From: Corynebacterium poyangense
GTDB lineage: Bacteria > Actinomycetota > Actinomycetes > Mycobacteriales > Mycobacteriaceae
NCBI RefSeq assembly: GCF_014522205.1
Contig: NZ_CP046884.1
Location: 2,356,001-2,420,000 of the forward strand
Length of the DNA: 64,000 nt
Direction of reading: 5' to 3'
The notes under the pieces are model-generated. The model saw nothing but the letters and a program-made list of their open reading frames with translations. It made no database searches and had not been told where the DNA came from. The position numbers and the translations under genes are program-made. Within the stretch, counting starts at the first letter, position 1. The number at the start of each line of letters is the position of its first letter. Of this stretch, positions 16,677 through 25,793 are shown in pieces.

Positions 16677-19600
16677 ATGACTTCTCTTACCCCTCCGAAG
16701 AATAGTTCTGATATTGAATCCGTTATCGACGCAGCCGTCCGCCGCGCCCATGGATGGATCAACGCTACGAATTCTCCCACCGCTCAACAAAGCGCCAAGG
16801 AAACTAAAGCCGCCGAACAACTAGCAGCACTTCTCCGCGACCCCGAGGGGGTGCGCTTCACCATGGATTTCGTTGACCGGGTGGCTCGCCCGGAAGACAA
16901 TGACGTGGCCATTAAGGAGATGGCGAAACTCAAAAACGCCCCTGATTTCTTGGGTCGAATAAATAAAGCCATGCTTGGGGCGGGAGCCTTGGCTGGACGT
17001 GCTCTGCCGGGGGTTGTTATGCCTATTGCCCGGAAGCGACTTCGCCAGATGGTAGGCCACCTCGTCCTTGATGCAGACTCTAAAGCACTCGACGCACGGC
17101 TACTGGAGGCGGAGAAAGACCACGTCCAGCTCAATCTCAACCTCTTAGGTGAGGCGGTGTTAGGAGAAGATGAAGCCCGACGCCGCACCCAACGCACCAT
17201 CGAGCTCATTAAAAACCCTAAGGTCACCTATGTTTCAGTGAAAGCCTCAAGCCTATGCGCCCAACTCAACCATTGGGACATCGACGGCTCGACCGCCCGG
17301 CTGAAAGAACGTCTTCGCCCGGTGTATCGCGAAGCTCTCAAACAATCTCCGAATGTGTTCGTCAATCTTGATATGGAGGAATATCATGACCTCCACCTCA
17401 CCATTCGGCTCTTTTGTGAACTGCTCAGCGAAAAAGAGTTTCTTTCTTTGCGCGCCGGGATTGTGCTTCAGGCCTATTTACCGGACACTCTCGAAGCCTT
17501 GGAACAGCTTATTGAGTTTGCGCATGAGCGTCGCGCTCAAGGCGGAGCCCCCATTAAAGTACGCCTCGTTAAAGGCGCCAATCTATCCATGGAGAAAGTC
17601 CAAGCAGAATCTCACGGCTGGGCGCAAACACCCTACCCCACCAAAGCCGAGGTTGACGCCAACTATCTGCGGCTTTTGGATGTAGCTTTGCAACCGGAGC
17701 ACGCCGATGCCCTTAGCATTGGGGTGGCTAGCCACAATCTCTTTAGTATGGCCTTGGCGTGGGAGTTAGCGAAGAAACGCGGCGTCACTCAGCAACTTGA
17801 AGCGGAAATGCTTCAAGGCATGGCACCGGCCCAAGCCCGCGCGGTGCACGAGGTGGTGGGAACCATGATTCTCTACACCCCGGTAGTCCACGCCGAGGAC
17901 TTTGACGTAGCAATCAGCTACCTGGTGCGACGTCTGGAAGAAAATAGCGAAAAACATAATTTCCTTCCCTCTCTTTTCGCTCCTGACATTGAGGGGCCGG
18001 ATGAGCAAACACCAATCGACGAGCAGGAGCGTCGTTTCCGTACTGCCGCAGCCCGACGCTGGGAGGTTGCCGCTGGGCCACGCCGCACTCAAAATCGGCT
18101 TCACGAACATGGTGCCCAAGCACCAGGAGGACGTTTCCATAATGAACCCGACACCGATCCATCTTTAGCAGCTAACCGAGAATGGGCGCGCCACGTCTTA
18201 GCACATCACCCAGGCCCAGTAGAAACCCCCAGTATTTCTGATCCGGAGAGCATTGACACCTACGTGGAAATCGGTCTCCAGTACCAAGAAAAGTGGAGTG
18301 AACTCAGCGGAGCGCAACGAGCCGAAGCTCTAGAGAAAATAGCCGACGCTCTGGCAGATGCCCGGGGAGAACTCATCAGCGCTATGACGCATGAAGCGGG
18401 TAAAACCATTGGTCAATCAGATCCCGAAGTATCCGAGGCCATTGACTTTACTCATTATTATGCCCAGTGCGCTGCCCAACTTGACCAGGCTCGGAGCACC
18501 TTTAATCCTTACCGCCTCATAGCAGTAGTTCCTCCGTGGAACTTCCCGGTGGCGATTCCGGTAGGAGGCATGGTCTCCGCCCTAGCGGCTGGATCCGCGG
18601 TTCTGATTAAACCCGCACCGCAGGTTGTCCGCTGTGCGGAAATAGCGGTGGCAGCTATTCAGCGTGGGTTAACAGCAGCCGGCCATAGTCCGGAGTTGGT
18701 GCAGCTAGTCAATGCTGATGAAGGTGAGGCTGGGCGTCGTCTTATCACCCACCCGCAGGTGGACGCCGTAACTTTCACGGGGTCTTCGGACACGGCAAAA
18801 CTGTTCCGCAGTTGGCGCCCGGACTTGCGGATCAATGCGGAAACCTCGGGGAAGAATGCGCTGATTGTCACCCCGGCGGCTGATCCTGATTTAGCAGTGG
18901 CGGACTTGTATCAGTCCGCATTTGGGCACGCCGGTCAAAAGTGCTCCGCAGCGAGTTTGGTGATTCTCGTTGGTTCTCAGGGTGAGTCAGAGCGTTTTAT
19001 GAATCAGCTCCTGGATGCCGTTCGTACTATTGAAGTGGGGTACGGCACGGATATTTCCACCAATATGAATGCGTTGATTGAACCCCCTGGAGATAAATTG
19101 CGACGGGGTCTGACCGTGTTAGATCCGGGCGAAGAATGGTTGATTACCCCCAAACCATTGAATTCCGAAGAAACACTCTGGTCCCCAGGGGTGCGCGATC
19201 ATGTGCAACCCGGCAGCTGGTATCACACCCATGAATGCTTTGGCCCCATCCTCGGAATCATGCGAGCCAAAGATTTAGCTGAGGCGGTCCAGTGGCAAAA
19301 CTCCACCGGATACGGGCTTACCGGAGGAATCCACTCCCTAGATGATGATGAAATCCGCTACTGGATGGATCACGTTGAGGTGGGAAATGGCTACGTCAAT
19401 CGTGGCATTACTGGAGCGATTGTGCAGCGCCAACCCTTTGGCGGGTGGAAGGCTTCCAGTCTCGGAGCTGGCGCTAAGGCAGGCGGCCCCAACTATGTGG
19501 CACAACTCGGCCAATGGTCCGACGCTGAACTCCCGGTTTCCCAACCGGCAGCCAGCATCAACCCCACCATTGCTCGGATCATTCGAGAAGCAAGTCCCGT

Positions 19601-20141
19601 TCTTGATGTCACTGACCAAGAATGGTTATGGCAAGCAGCTGATCTTGATCAACTGGCTTGGGACCAGGAGTTTAGCCGCTCTCATGATCCCTCGGCTCTG
19701 GTCAGTGAGGCCAATATTTTCCGCTACCGACCACTACCGGCACCGTTGACTGTTCGGGTCGGTGCTGGGGCTCAACCCAGAGACTTGCTACGCCTGAAAA
19801 TTGCGGGAGAAATCACCGGCACCGGGGTAGATATGAGCGCTACTGCTGAGGTGGCTGGCAAGTTCGCAGAACTTGGTTTAGAACTGCGAACCTGCAGTGA
19901 TAGTGCTTTTTCTCGGGAAGTGGCAGAAGCGGAAAGCGTACGAATCAGAACCGTGGGCGAGGTTTCCCCTGGACTGTGGGATGCTGCGGTGGTTTCTGGT
20001 TCCACGGTACTGAATAGTCCGGTCCTTGCTGATGGACGTCGGGAACTGCTTCCCTTCCTCCTGGAACAAGCGATTTCGGTCACTATGCACCGCTTTGGCG
20101 TGATCCGGGAAACCGGAGGAATTAGCCGTATGGCATATTAA
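16677..20141 (+). CDS. putA: Bifunctional proline dehydrogenase / L-glutamate gamma-semialdehyde dehydrogenase
   Basis: Oxidises proline to glutamate in two steps, FAD- then NAD-dependent. The 1154-aa product has a proline dehydrogenase barrel at about residues 120-430 (KVTYVSVKASSLCAQLNHW, RLVKGANLSMEKV) and an aldehyde dehydrogenase domain at about residues 500-950: VVPPWNFPVAIPVGGM, the glutamate in NAETSGKNAL and the catalytic cysteine in AGQKCSAAS. A C-terminal extension follows. No ribbon-helix-helix domain is present, so it does not autoregulate as enterobacterial PutA does. ATG 16677 gives a length close to the corynebacterial enzyme; ATG 16626 is in frame and possible. It follows the symporter on the same strand, suggesting shared amino-acid catabolism. 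Confidence 0.95.
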   Translation: MTSLTPPKNSSDIESVIDAAVRRAHGWINATNSPTAQQSAKETKAAEQLAALLRDPEGVRFTMDFVDRVARPEDNDVAIKEMAKLKNAPDFLGRINKAMLGAGALAGRALPGVVMPIARKRLRQMVGHLVLDADSKALDARLLEAEKDHVQLNLNLLGEAVLGEDEARRRTQRTIELIKNPKVTYVSVKASSLCAQLNHWDIDGSTARLKERLRPVYREALKQSPNVFVNLDMEEYHDLHLTIRLFCELLSEKEFLSLRAGIVLQAYLPDTLEALEQLIEFAHERRAQGGAPIKVRLVKGANLSMEKVQAESHGWAQTPYPTKAEVDANYLRLLDVALQPEHADALSIGVASHNLFSMALAWELAKKRGVTQQLEAEMLQGMAPAQARAVHEVVGTMILYTPVVHAEDFDVAISYLVRRLEENSEKHNFLPSLFAPDIEGPDEQTPIDEQERRFRTAAARRWEVAAGPRRTQNRLHEHGAQAPGGRFHNEPDTDPSLAANREWARHVLAHHPGPVETPSISDPESIDTYVEIGLQYQEKWSELSGAQRAEALEKIADALADARGELISAMTHEAGKTIGQSDPEVSEAIDFTHYYAQCAAQLDQARSTFNPYRLIAVVPPWNFPVAIPVGGMVSALAAGSAVLIKPAPQVVRCAEIAVAAIQRGLTAAGHSPELVQLVNADEGEAGRRLITHPQVDAVTFTGSSDTAKLFRSWRPDLRINAETSGKNALIVTPAADPDLAVADLYQSAFGHAGQKCSAASLVILVGSQGESERFMNQLLDAVRTIEVGYGTDISTNMNALIEPPGDKLRRGLTVLDPGEEWLITPKPLNSEETLWSPGVRDHVQPGSWYHTHECFGPILGIMRAKDLAEAVQWQNSTGYGLTGGIHSLDDDEIRYWMDHVEVGNGYVNRGITGAIVQRQPFGGWKASSLGAGAKAGGPNYVAQLGQWSDAELPVSQPAASINPTIARIIREASPVLDVTDQEWLWQAADLDQLAWDQEFSRSHDPSALVSEANIFRYRPLPAPLTVRVGAGAQPRDLLRLKIAGEITGTGVDMSATAEVAGKFAELGLELRTCSDSAFSREVAEAESVRIRTVGEVSPGLWDAAVVSGSTVLNSPVLADGRRELLPFLLEQAISVTMHRFGVIRETGGISRMAY

Positions 20142-20146
20142 GGGGC

Positions 20147-21508
20147 GTGATTGAATCTACGCAGAAATCAGGCGGATTTGACTTAGAGGAAACTGATCGC
20201 GCCGTTATTATCGGACGAGACGGCCGCTGGCTTTCCGGCTGGGCGCTTCGTTTCATCATCCTCGCAGCCGCAGCGTGGCTGCTCTGGCAGGGCTTAGGCT
20301 ACATCTGGGTGGGACTTCTTCCCATCCTCCTCGCCATCCTGGTATGCACCGTGCTGTGGCCACCAGTGCGGTGGCTGCGCAAGCATCATTTCCCACCGGC
20401 ACTCGCTACCATCACCACCATTCTTGGCGCTTTCGCTATCTTCGGCGGGATCATTGCGCTTATCGCTCCGAGCGTGGTGCAGCAATCCCAAGAACTCTTC
20501 AAGAAAGCTGAACAAGCCGCCTATCAAGGAATGGATTGGCTTCAAGGGGAACCGTTCCACCTTGATAAAGCTGCCCTCGAAGGACCGCTCAACGCCGGCT
20601 TTGACTGGGTTAAAGGGCAATCCACTAACATCGCCACCGGCGTTTTCACTGGACTGAGCGCAGCATCCTCAGTAGCTGTCACCCTCGTCGTCATGCTGGT
20701 CCTCAGCTTCTTCTTCCTGAAAGACGGAGTGAAATTCCTCCCCTGGCTCAGAAAATTCACCGGGAAAACCGCTGGCTGGCACCTCACCGAAGTTCTTACC
20801 CGCACCTGGAACACCCTCGCTGGTTTCGTTCGCGCGCAGGCACTGGTGTCCTTCGTTGATGCGCTCTTCATTGGTGTTGGTCTAGTAGTACTGAAGGTGC
20901 CGTTAGCACTAGCTCTTGCCGTCATCACCTTTTTCGCCGGGTTTGTCCCCATCGTCGGTGCCATCACCGCTGGAGCCCTAGCCGTAGCTATTGCCTTGGT
21001 ATCCAACGGGGTCACCACCGCTGTCTTGGTGCTGGGCTTGATCATCCTGGTGCAGCAGTTAGAAAGCCACATTCTTTCCCCCATTATTCAATCCAAAGCC
21101 ATGAACCTTCATGCTGCAGTGGTGTTGCTCTCAGTTATGGTTGGCTCTACCTTGTTCGGCATCGTCGGAGCTTTCTTAGCAGTGCCGGTAGCAGCAACCC
21201 TGGCTGTCTGGTTCCGTTATCACGCTGAATTGGTGTCTCTGCGTGCTGGGGAAATCACCATTGATGATATTGAGATTGCCACCGCTAAGGGCGAACAAAT
21301 GAGTGGCTCCGAGGCGTTTGCTGCGGTTCGGGAACGAATGGCTGCTATGGGCCGTCGCAAGCCAGAAAGCGAAAAGAAACCAGCGCATAGTTCGACGTCG
21401 CTTAGCGCGCTGCGTTCTGAGCAGAAGCGGAAAGAAAAAGAGCGCGAAGGTGGAGTGCAAACCGCTGCGCCGGAGATTCCAGAGTCTTCTGAGAGCAAAG
21501 ACTCCTAA
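20147..21508 (+). CDS. AI-2E family transporter (PerM-like membrane protein)
   Basis: 453-aa integral membrane protein with about eight segments. Family traits include a long loop after the second pair of helices (EQAAYQGMDWL), the LVVMLVLSFFFLKDG segment and the C-terminal block VPIVGAITAGALAVAIALVS followed by QQLESHILSPIIQSKAM. The charged tail of about 80 residues is low-complexity. GTG 20147 starts six bases after the putA stop and AGGGG overlaps that stop, so the two are probably co-transcribed. Members have been linked to autoinducer export or Na+/H+ antiport; the role here is open. Confidence 0.88.
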   Translation: MIESTQKSGGFDLEETDRAVIIGRDGRWLSGWALRFIILAAAAWLLWQGLGYIWVGLLPILLAILVCTVLWPPVRWLRKHHFPPALATITTILGAFAIFGGIIALIAPSVVQQSQELFKKAEQAAYQGMDWLQGEPFHLDKAALEGPLNAGFDWVKGQSTNIATGVFTGLSAASSVAVTLVVMLVLSFFFLKDGVKFLPWLRKFTGKTAGWHLTEVLTRTWNTLAGFVRAQALVSFVDALFIGVGLVVLKVPLALALAVITFFAGFVPIVGAITAGALAVAIALVSNGVTTAVLVLGLIILVQQLESHILSPIIQSKAMNLHAAVVLLSVMVGSTLFGIVGAFLAVPVAATLAVWFRYHAELVSLRAGEITIDDIEIATAKGEQMSGSEAFAAVRERMAAMGRRKPESEKKPAHSSTSLSALRSEQKRKEKEREGGVQTAAPEIPESSESKDS

Positions 21509-21517
21509 CGAAGTGTT

Positions 21518-22867
21518 CTAGCCGAATGTTTCGGCTACGGACATGACACCGCCGTTGTCCTCAAATTCCTGAGCGGCAGCGGCGGCAAAATTTTCATCGA
21601 AGAGTAAGTCGGCTGCCACCTCAGCCAAACCCACTGCACCATCAACCGCGGTGGTGGTTGCCTCCGGGGATTTCGTCCACCGAGCAAAAGCCTCAGTGTG
21701 CAGGGCTACATCGGGCGGGGATACTTTAATCATGGGGTGGATCCCGGGAACGCGTTGAGAAACATTCCCAAAATCGGTGGATGCAGCTAAGGTATCGGGG
21801 ATCACCCCGGCGGGCAAGGCAACCCTACCTCGTCGAGCTTGAGACCGTGCCCACCGTGCCGCCATGACCGCATTATTTCGCACCGGCAGCGTTGCCGGAT
21901 GCTGATCCCACTCTTTTTCCACCTCAGTCCCGGTCATCAACGCAGCCCCATCCAAGATGTCATTGACTCGTTTCGATAAATCCACCAGCGTTTCCGTGTG
22001 CAAAGACCGGACATAAATATTCATAGTGGCACTATCGGGGATGATGCTGGGCTGGCGGCCCCCCTCTGAAATTACGGCATGAAGCCGATCACACGGTGGC
22101 ATCTGCTGCCTTAACAACCCCATCCCTTGATAAGCCAAACTTGCAGCGTCTAAGGCATTTCTCCCCATAAAAGGCTGAGCCGAGGCATGTGCAGCAATCC
22201 CCCGGAACGTAGCTTGAAGAGTTCGACGCCCCACCCACGCGTGGCTAGAAATATCGTGCCCAAAAGGATGGACCATCATGGCCATGTCTACCCCATCAAG
22301 CATTCCGCCGCGAATCATATATTCCTTGCCGGAATGACCTTCCTCAGCTGGTGTTCCAATTAAAATCACCCGGCCGGAATAGGAAAGCTGCGATAGCACC
22401 TGGTGCAAACTGATAAAAGCCCCCAGCCCAACAGCGGCAATGATATTGTGCCCGCAGGCATGGCCGAGCCCCGGAAGGGCGTCGTATTCCGCCATAATGG
22501 CGATACTTCGGTGGCGCTGGGGGTCAAAATCCGCGCTAGCAAACTCGGCGCGAAAAGACGTGCCTACCCCGTACACCCCGAGCTCAGGGTGGAAACCATG
22601 GGACTTAAGGTGTTCCACTAAACAACTCTGGGCATAGCGCTCCTCAAAGGCAACTTCTGGATGTGCATGGAGATCTTGCAGGATGTCTTCTAGTTCAGGA
22701 CGAAGGTTTTCTGCGGCATCGGTAATTTTCTGCCAAACCTCTGTCTGATGGGAATAATCTGCTTTGCACTCAGCAGTTTCTTGGCGCCGCTCGGCTTCTG
22801 CCGCTGCCACCCCCTCAGCGATGTGTTGAGACACATAATCCAGATAGGCGGTTGATGGCTGGCGCAC
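21518..22867 (-). CDS. M20-family amidohydrolase (AbgB/aminobenzoyl-glutamate hydrolase type)
   Basis: 449-aa metallopeptidase that would cleave an amide in an N-acyl amino acid or p-aminobenzoyl-glutamate. Visible motifs: DLHAHPEVAFEE with the first metal histidine, GLGHACGHNIIAAVGLGA, and GTPAEEGHSGKEYMI with the catalytic and metal glutamates. A dimerisation domain lies in the middle (SSHAWVGRRTL onwards). GTG 22867 is chosen because AAAGGA precedes it; an upstream extension would overlap the transporter gene. It lies 32 bases after the AbgT transporter in the same direction, and that pairing supports the AbgB-like reading. Confidence 0.9.
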   Translation of the reverse strand: MRQPSTAYLDYVSQHIAEGVAAAEAERRQETAECKADYSHQTEVWQKITDAAENLRPELEDILQDLHAHPEVAFEERYAQSCLVEHLKSHGFHPELGVYGVGTSFRAEFASADFDPQRHRSIAIMAEYDALPGLGHACGHNIIAAVGLGAFISLHQVLSQLSYSGRVILIGTPAEEGHSGKEYMIRGGMLDGVDMAMMVHPFGHDISSHAWVGRRTLQATFRGIAAHASAQPFMGRNALDAASLAYQGMGLLRQQMPPCDRLHAVISEGGRQPSIIPDSATMNIYVRSLHTETLVDLSKRVNDILDGAALMTGTEVEKEWDQHPATLPVRNNAVMAARWARSQARRGRVALPAGVIPDTLAASTDFGNVSQRVPGIHPMIKVSPPDVALHTEAFARWTKSPEATTTAVDGAVGLAEVAADLLFDENFAAAAAQEFEDNGGVMSVAETFG

Positions 22868-22899
22868 TCCAAGCACGTCCTTTCTGCTATAGCTTGAGG

Positions 22900-24468
22900 C
22901 TACGGTTTTAAGAAAATTGCTGCGGCAGGGCCTAAGGGCAAATCTAGGAAATACCATATTCCCAGCAGCGCGGCCCAGGCTACCCAAAATGGCACCACAA
23001 AGGGAATGAGTCTGGACATCAAGGTTCCTAGCCCCGCTTCTGTTTCATAGCGGCGCAGCAGACCGAGAATGACGATCATGTAGGGATTAAGTGGGGTAAT
23101 GACCTGAGTTGCCGAGTCTCCGACTCGGAACGCCGCCTGGATGAATGCAGGGTCAAAACCGATGAGTGCGAACATGGGGACGAACACCGAAGCCATGAGG
23201 GTCCACATGGCGGAGCCGGAGATGATGAGCAGGTTTAAGAAACTGGCCAGAATGATGAAGGCCAGGATGGCGCCAAATCCGGTGAGGTGAATTGATTCGA
23301 GAAACGCCGCGCCGCGGACGGCCGTGTAGGTGCCGATGTTTGTCCAGGCAAAAAGGGCGACGAATTGCCCGAGGATGAAGGCCAGGACTAGGAAGTTAGT
23401 CATGTCTTTTAGTGCTTGACCCATCATGTCGACGACGTCTCGCATACCAGTGATGTTTCCGATCACTCGACCATAAATGAGGCCGAGGACAAGGAAATAG
23501 CTCACGACAATAAAGACAATGGAGCTAAGAAGCGGTGATTTCGGAAGATAACCACCAGATTCATTACGCCACGGTGACGAGGGGATCATGACGGCCACCA
23601 CGATGAGGATGCTTAATCCCACCCCACCAAGCACTGACCACCTCAGTGCTGCCTTTTCTTGCTGGCTCAACTCGGCTGATAGTTCGGTTGTTTCCGAGGT
23701 TGGGTCATCGACAAAATCTTGTGGAATGTCTTGGCGGGTTAAGCGCGGTTCCAGAACTTTATCGATTATTAATCCGGCAATAAGCCCTAGGAGGAGAGCA
23801 GAAACAATATTGAAGTAGTAGTTAGAAACCGGGGTAACCTCATTGCTGTGAATATCCGGCAGCGTTTGCATGACGGCATTGGTTATTCCAGCGAATAGGG
23901 CGTCTAAACTTGTTGGCACGAGGGCAGTGGAATAGCCTGCTCCTACCGCCGCGAATCCGCCGAGAAGTCCGGCCACGGGATGCCGACCAGCCGCTTTAAA
24001 AACCATTGCTGCTAGAGGGGGAACAATAACAAATGCGGCGTCTGCCATTACCGAGGCAGTGACTCCGACTATTCCTACGGCATAGGGAAGAAAGAACCGT
24101 GGAGCAGAGCCAAAGAGAAAGCGCACCAGAGCCGCTAGCATCCCGGTTTTCTCGGCTACGCCAACCGCCAAGAGGATAGGAAGAACTGTGGTGAGGGGAG
24201 GAAACCCTAGATAGTTTTCACCTATTTTGGTGGTGATCCAGCTGAGGCCTTCAGCGCTAAAGAAGCCTCTGATCGCAGTTTCTTCTCCTTTCCCAGGAAC
24301 CACGAAGGTGATGTTCATGGCAGCCATCGCAGTAGAGGCGATGGCTGTAAATAGGAAGAGACTTAAAAAGAGGGTGAAAGGTTCGGGGAGTTTGTTTCCC
24401 AGGAACTCTATGCTGTTAAGCGCCCGATCCATCAGGCGAGGTTTTCTAGTGGCGGTGGGGGTGGTCAT
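22900..24468 (-). CDS. AbgT-family transporter (p-aminobenzoyl-glutamate type)
   Basis: 522-aa membrane protein with about 12 segments. Family features include FLGNKLPEPFTLFLSLFLFT near the N terminus, the VADAAFVIVPPLAAMVF-like hairpin region and the conserved SGSAMWTLMASVFVPMF and GDSATQVITPLNPYMI stretches. ATG 24468 is chosen over GTG 24525 because AAGGA lies eight bases upstream. Family members take up p-aminobenzoyl-glutamate or export sulfonamides; together with the M20 hydrolase this looks like salvage of folate breakdown products or a related acyl amino acid. Confidence 0.9.
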   Translation of the reverse strand: MTTPTATRKPRLMDRALNSIEFLGNKLPEPFTLFLSLFLFTAIASTAMAAMNITFVVPGKGEETAIRGFFSAEGLSWITTKIGENYLGFPPLTTVLPILLAVGVAEKTGMLAALVRFLFGSAPRFFLPYAVGIVGVTASVMADAAFVIVPPLAAMVFKAAGRHPVAGLLGGFAAVGAGYSTALVPTSLDALFAGITNAVMQTLPDIHSNEVTPVSNYYFNIVSALLLGLIAGLIIDKVLEPRLTRQDIPQDFVDDPTSETTELSAELSQQEKAALRWSVLGGVGLSILIVVAVMIPSSPWRNESGGYLPKSPLLSSIVFIVVSYFLVLGLIYGRVIGNITGMRDVVDMMGQALKDMTNFLVLAFILGQFVALFAWTNIGTYTAVRGAAFLESIHLTGFGAILAFIILASFLNLLIISGSAMWTLMASVFVPMFALIGFDPAFIQAAFRVGDSATQVITPLNPYMIVILGLLRRYETEAGLGTLMSRLIPFVVPFWVAWAALLGIWYFLDLPLGPAAAIFLKP

Positions 24469-24579
24469 TGGGGCCATCCTTGGGGTCACGAGGAAACGAT
24501 AACAAGTGGTGGAGACAGTGAACACCGTGTTTTTCTGAAGACTAGAGCTTTTCCCACCTAGGTGTCTACCCCCAGCATT

Positions 24580-24608
24580 CTCACAAGCGAAAAAAATTTC
24601 GATACAAT
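24580..24608 (+). promoter_or_regulatory. Promoter for a probably leaderless mRNA
   Basis: TACAAT at 24603-24608 is a strong -10 box, with CTCACA at 24580-24585 as a weak -35 at 17 bases. Transcription would start about at the ATG at 24616. No ribosome-binding site is present, so the gene is probably read from a leaderless mRNA. Confidence 0.55.
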
Positions 24609-24615
24609 TTTATTT

Positions 24616-25149
24616 ATGCATTCTTTGAAAGATAAGCACTTGGCGGTTGTTGCCACTGATGGTTTTGAAGATAGTGAGTTAACCTCACCTGTGAAAGCAG
24701 TGACCGACCTTGGCGCAAAGGTCAGTATTGTTTCCACGAAGGGTGGGGAAATTAAAGGGAAAAACGGCACCGTGGTGTCGGTGGATATTCTGAGTAAGGA
24801 TGCTGTTGCCGAGAGTTTTGATGCTCTTCTTCTCCCCGGCGGCACCAGCAACGCCGACCATATTCGGATGGACCAGGACGCGGTGAATTTCGTCCAAGCA
24901 ATGGTGACCTCGGGACGGCCAACTGCCGCTATTTGCCACGGTGCGTGGATCCTCTGCGATGCGGATGTTCTTAATGGCCGAACGCTCACCTCCTACCCCA
25001 GTTTAAAAACAGACTTGCGTAATGCGGGCACTACCTGGGTAGACCAGGAGGTGTGGTGCGATGCCGGTTTAGTGAGCTCTCGGACCCCTGAGGATTTGCC
25101 GGCGTTTAACGCCAAACTCATTGAGGAAATGGCCGAGGGGCGTCACTAA
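24616..25149 (+). CDS. DJ-1/PfpI family protein
   Basis: 177-aa class I glutamine-amidotransferase-like fold. The nucleophile elbow AAICHGAW holds the reactive cysteine; the acidic partner is in GFEDSEL near the N terminus, and LLLPGGTSNADHIR is the usual loop. Relatives are deglycases, chaperones or general stress proteins related to YhbO and PfpI. ATG 24616 is favoured because the promoter -10 box ends seven bases before it; TTG or GTG further upstream would cross that promoter. Confidence 0.9.
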   Translation: MHSLKDKHLAVVATDGFEDSELTSPVKAVTDLGAKVSIVSTKGGEIKGKNGTVVSVDILSKDAVAESFDALLLPGGTSNADHIRMDQDAVNFVQAMVTSGRPTAAICHGAWILCDADVLNGRTLTSYPSLKTDLRNAGTTWVDQEVWCDAGLVSSRTPEDLPAFNAKLIEEMAEGRH

Positions 25150-25199
25150 GAGCGTAATCTATATCTCTTCACAGAAATAACATCACTATTGTGGTGGGC

Positions 25200-25775
25200 A
25201 TGGACAGCTCACACTATCGGATCAGTGATCAAGATCGCGCAGAAGCCATGGAAGCTTTAGGCATTGCGTTCCAAGAAGGTCGGCTTAATGTAGAGGAATA
25301 TGATCAACGCTGCCAAGAGGTAACCACGGCGGTCAATTCTGCGGATCTCGCTGAGCTGTTCATAGACATCCCCCGGAAAACAATTAGCACCTCCGGCACC
25401 CCCCAGCGTATGTATTCCAGCCAGGAGATTGATCAACTCCGCCATTCTGGGTCCCGCACCAAACTAGGAATTGTCCTCACCACCGCCATCGTGGCAGGCG
25501 TCGCCGCAATTATCACCGATAGCGCCCTTAGCCCTCTTTTCTTCGCCATTCCCGCACTAGTTTTTGTGGCCCTGTATTTTCTCCACCTCGGCCCAGAAAG
25601 CTGGCATACGCCTTCTCGACGACAGCTGGATAGGGAACGACTTCGCCAGCTCAAGATGGAAGAAAAACGCCAGGCGTTGGAGCAACGAGCTACTCGCCGT
25701 CAAGCACAGCGTGAGCTATCGACAAATGCTATGAATTGGGCTTCGGGGATGCTTCAGGGCAAGAACCGCCATTAA
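25200..25775 (+). CDS. DUF1707 domain membrane protein
   Basis: 191 aa. Residues 1-55 form a DUF1707 domain (YRISDQDRAEAMEALGIA, EGRLNVEEYDQRC), found at the N terminus of many actinobacterial membrane-associated proteins. Two hydrophobic segments follow at about residues 80-120 (LGIVLTTAIVAGVAAIITD, PLFFAIPALVFVALYFL), then a charged, coiled C-terminal tail rich in Arg and Gln. ATG 25200 or GTG 25191 could start it; neither has a clear ribosome site. Function unknown. Confidence 0.8.
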   Translation: MDSSHYRISDQDRAEAMEALGIAFQEGRLNVEEYDQRCQEVTTAVNSADLAELFIDIPRKTISTSGTPQRMYSSQEIDQLRHSGSRTKLGIVLTTAIVAGVAAIITDSALSPLFFAIPALVFVALYFLHLGPESWHTPSRRQLDRERLRQLKMEEKRQALEQRATRRQAQRELSTNAMNWASGMLQGKNRH

Positions 25776-25793
25776 TGTGGCACACTTGTCAGG

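Noticed and set aside
16784..17227. 147-codon frame opposite putA
   Set aside because: Antisense shadow within the proline dehydrogenase domain.
20542..21084. 180-codon open frame opposite the AI-2E family gene
   Set aside because: Low-complexity antisense frame, Thr/Ala/Arg rich, no motif.
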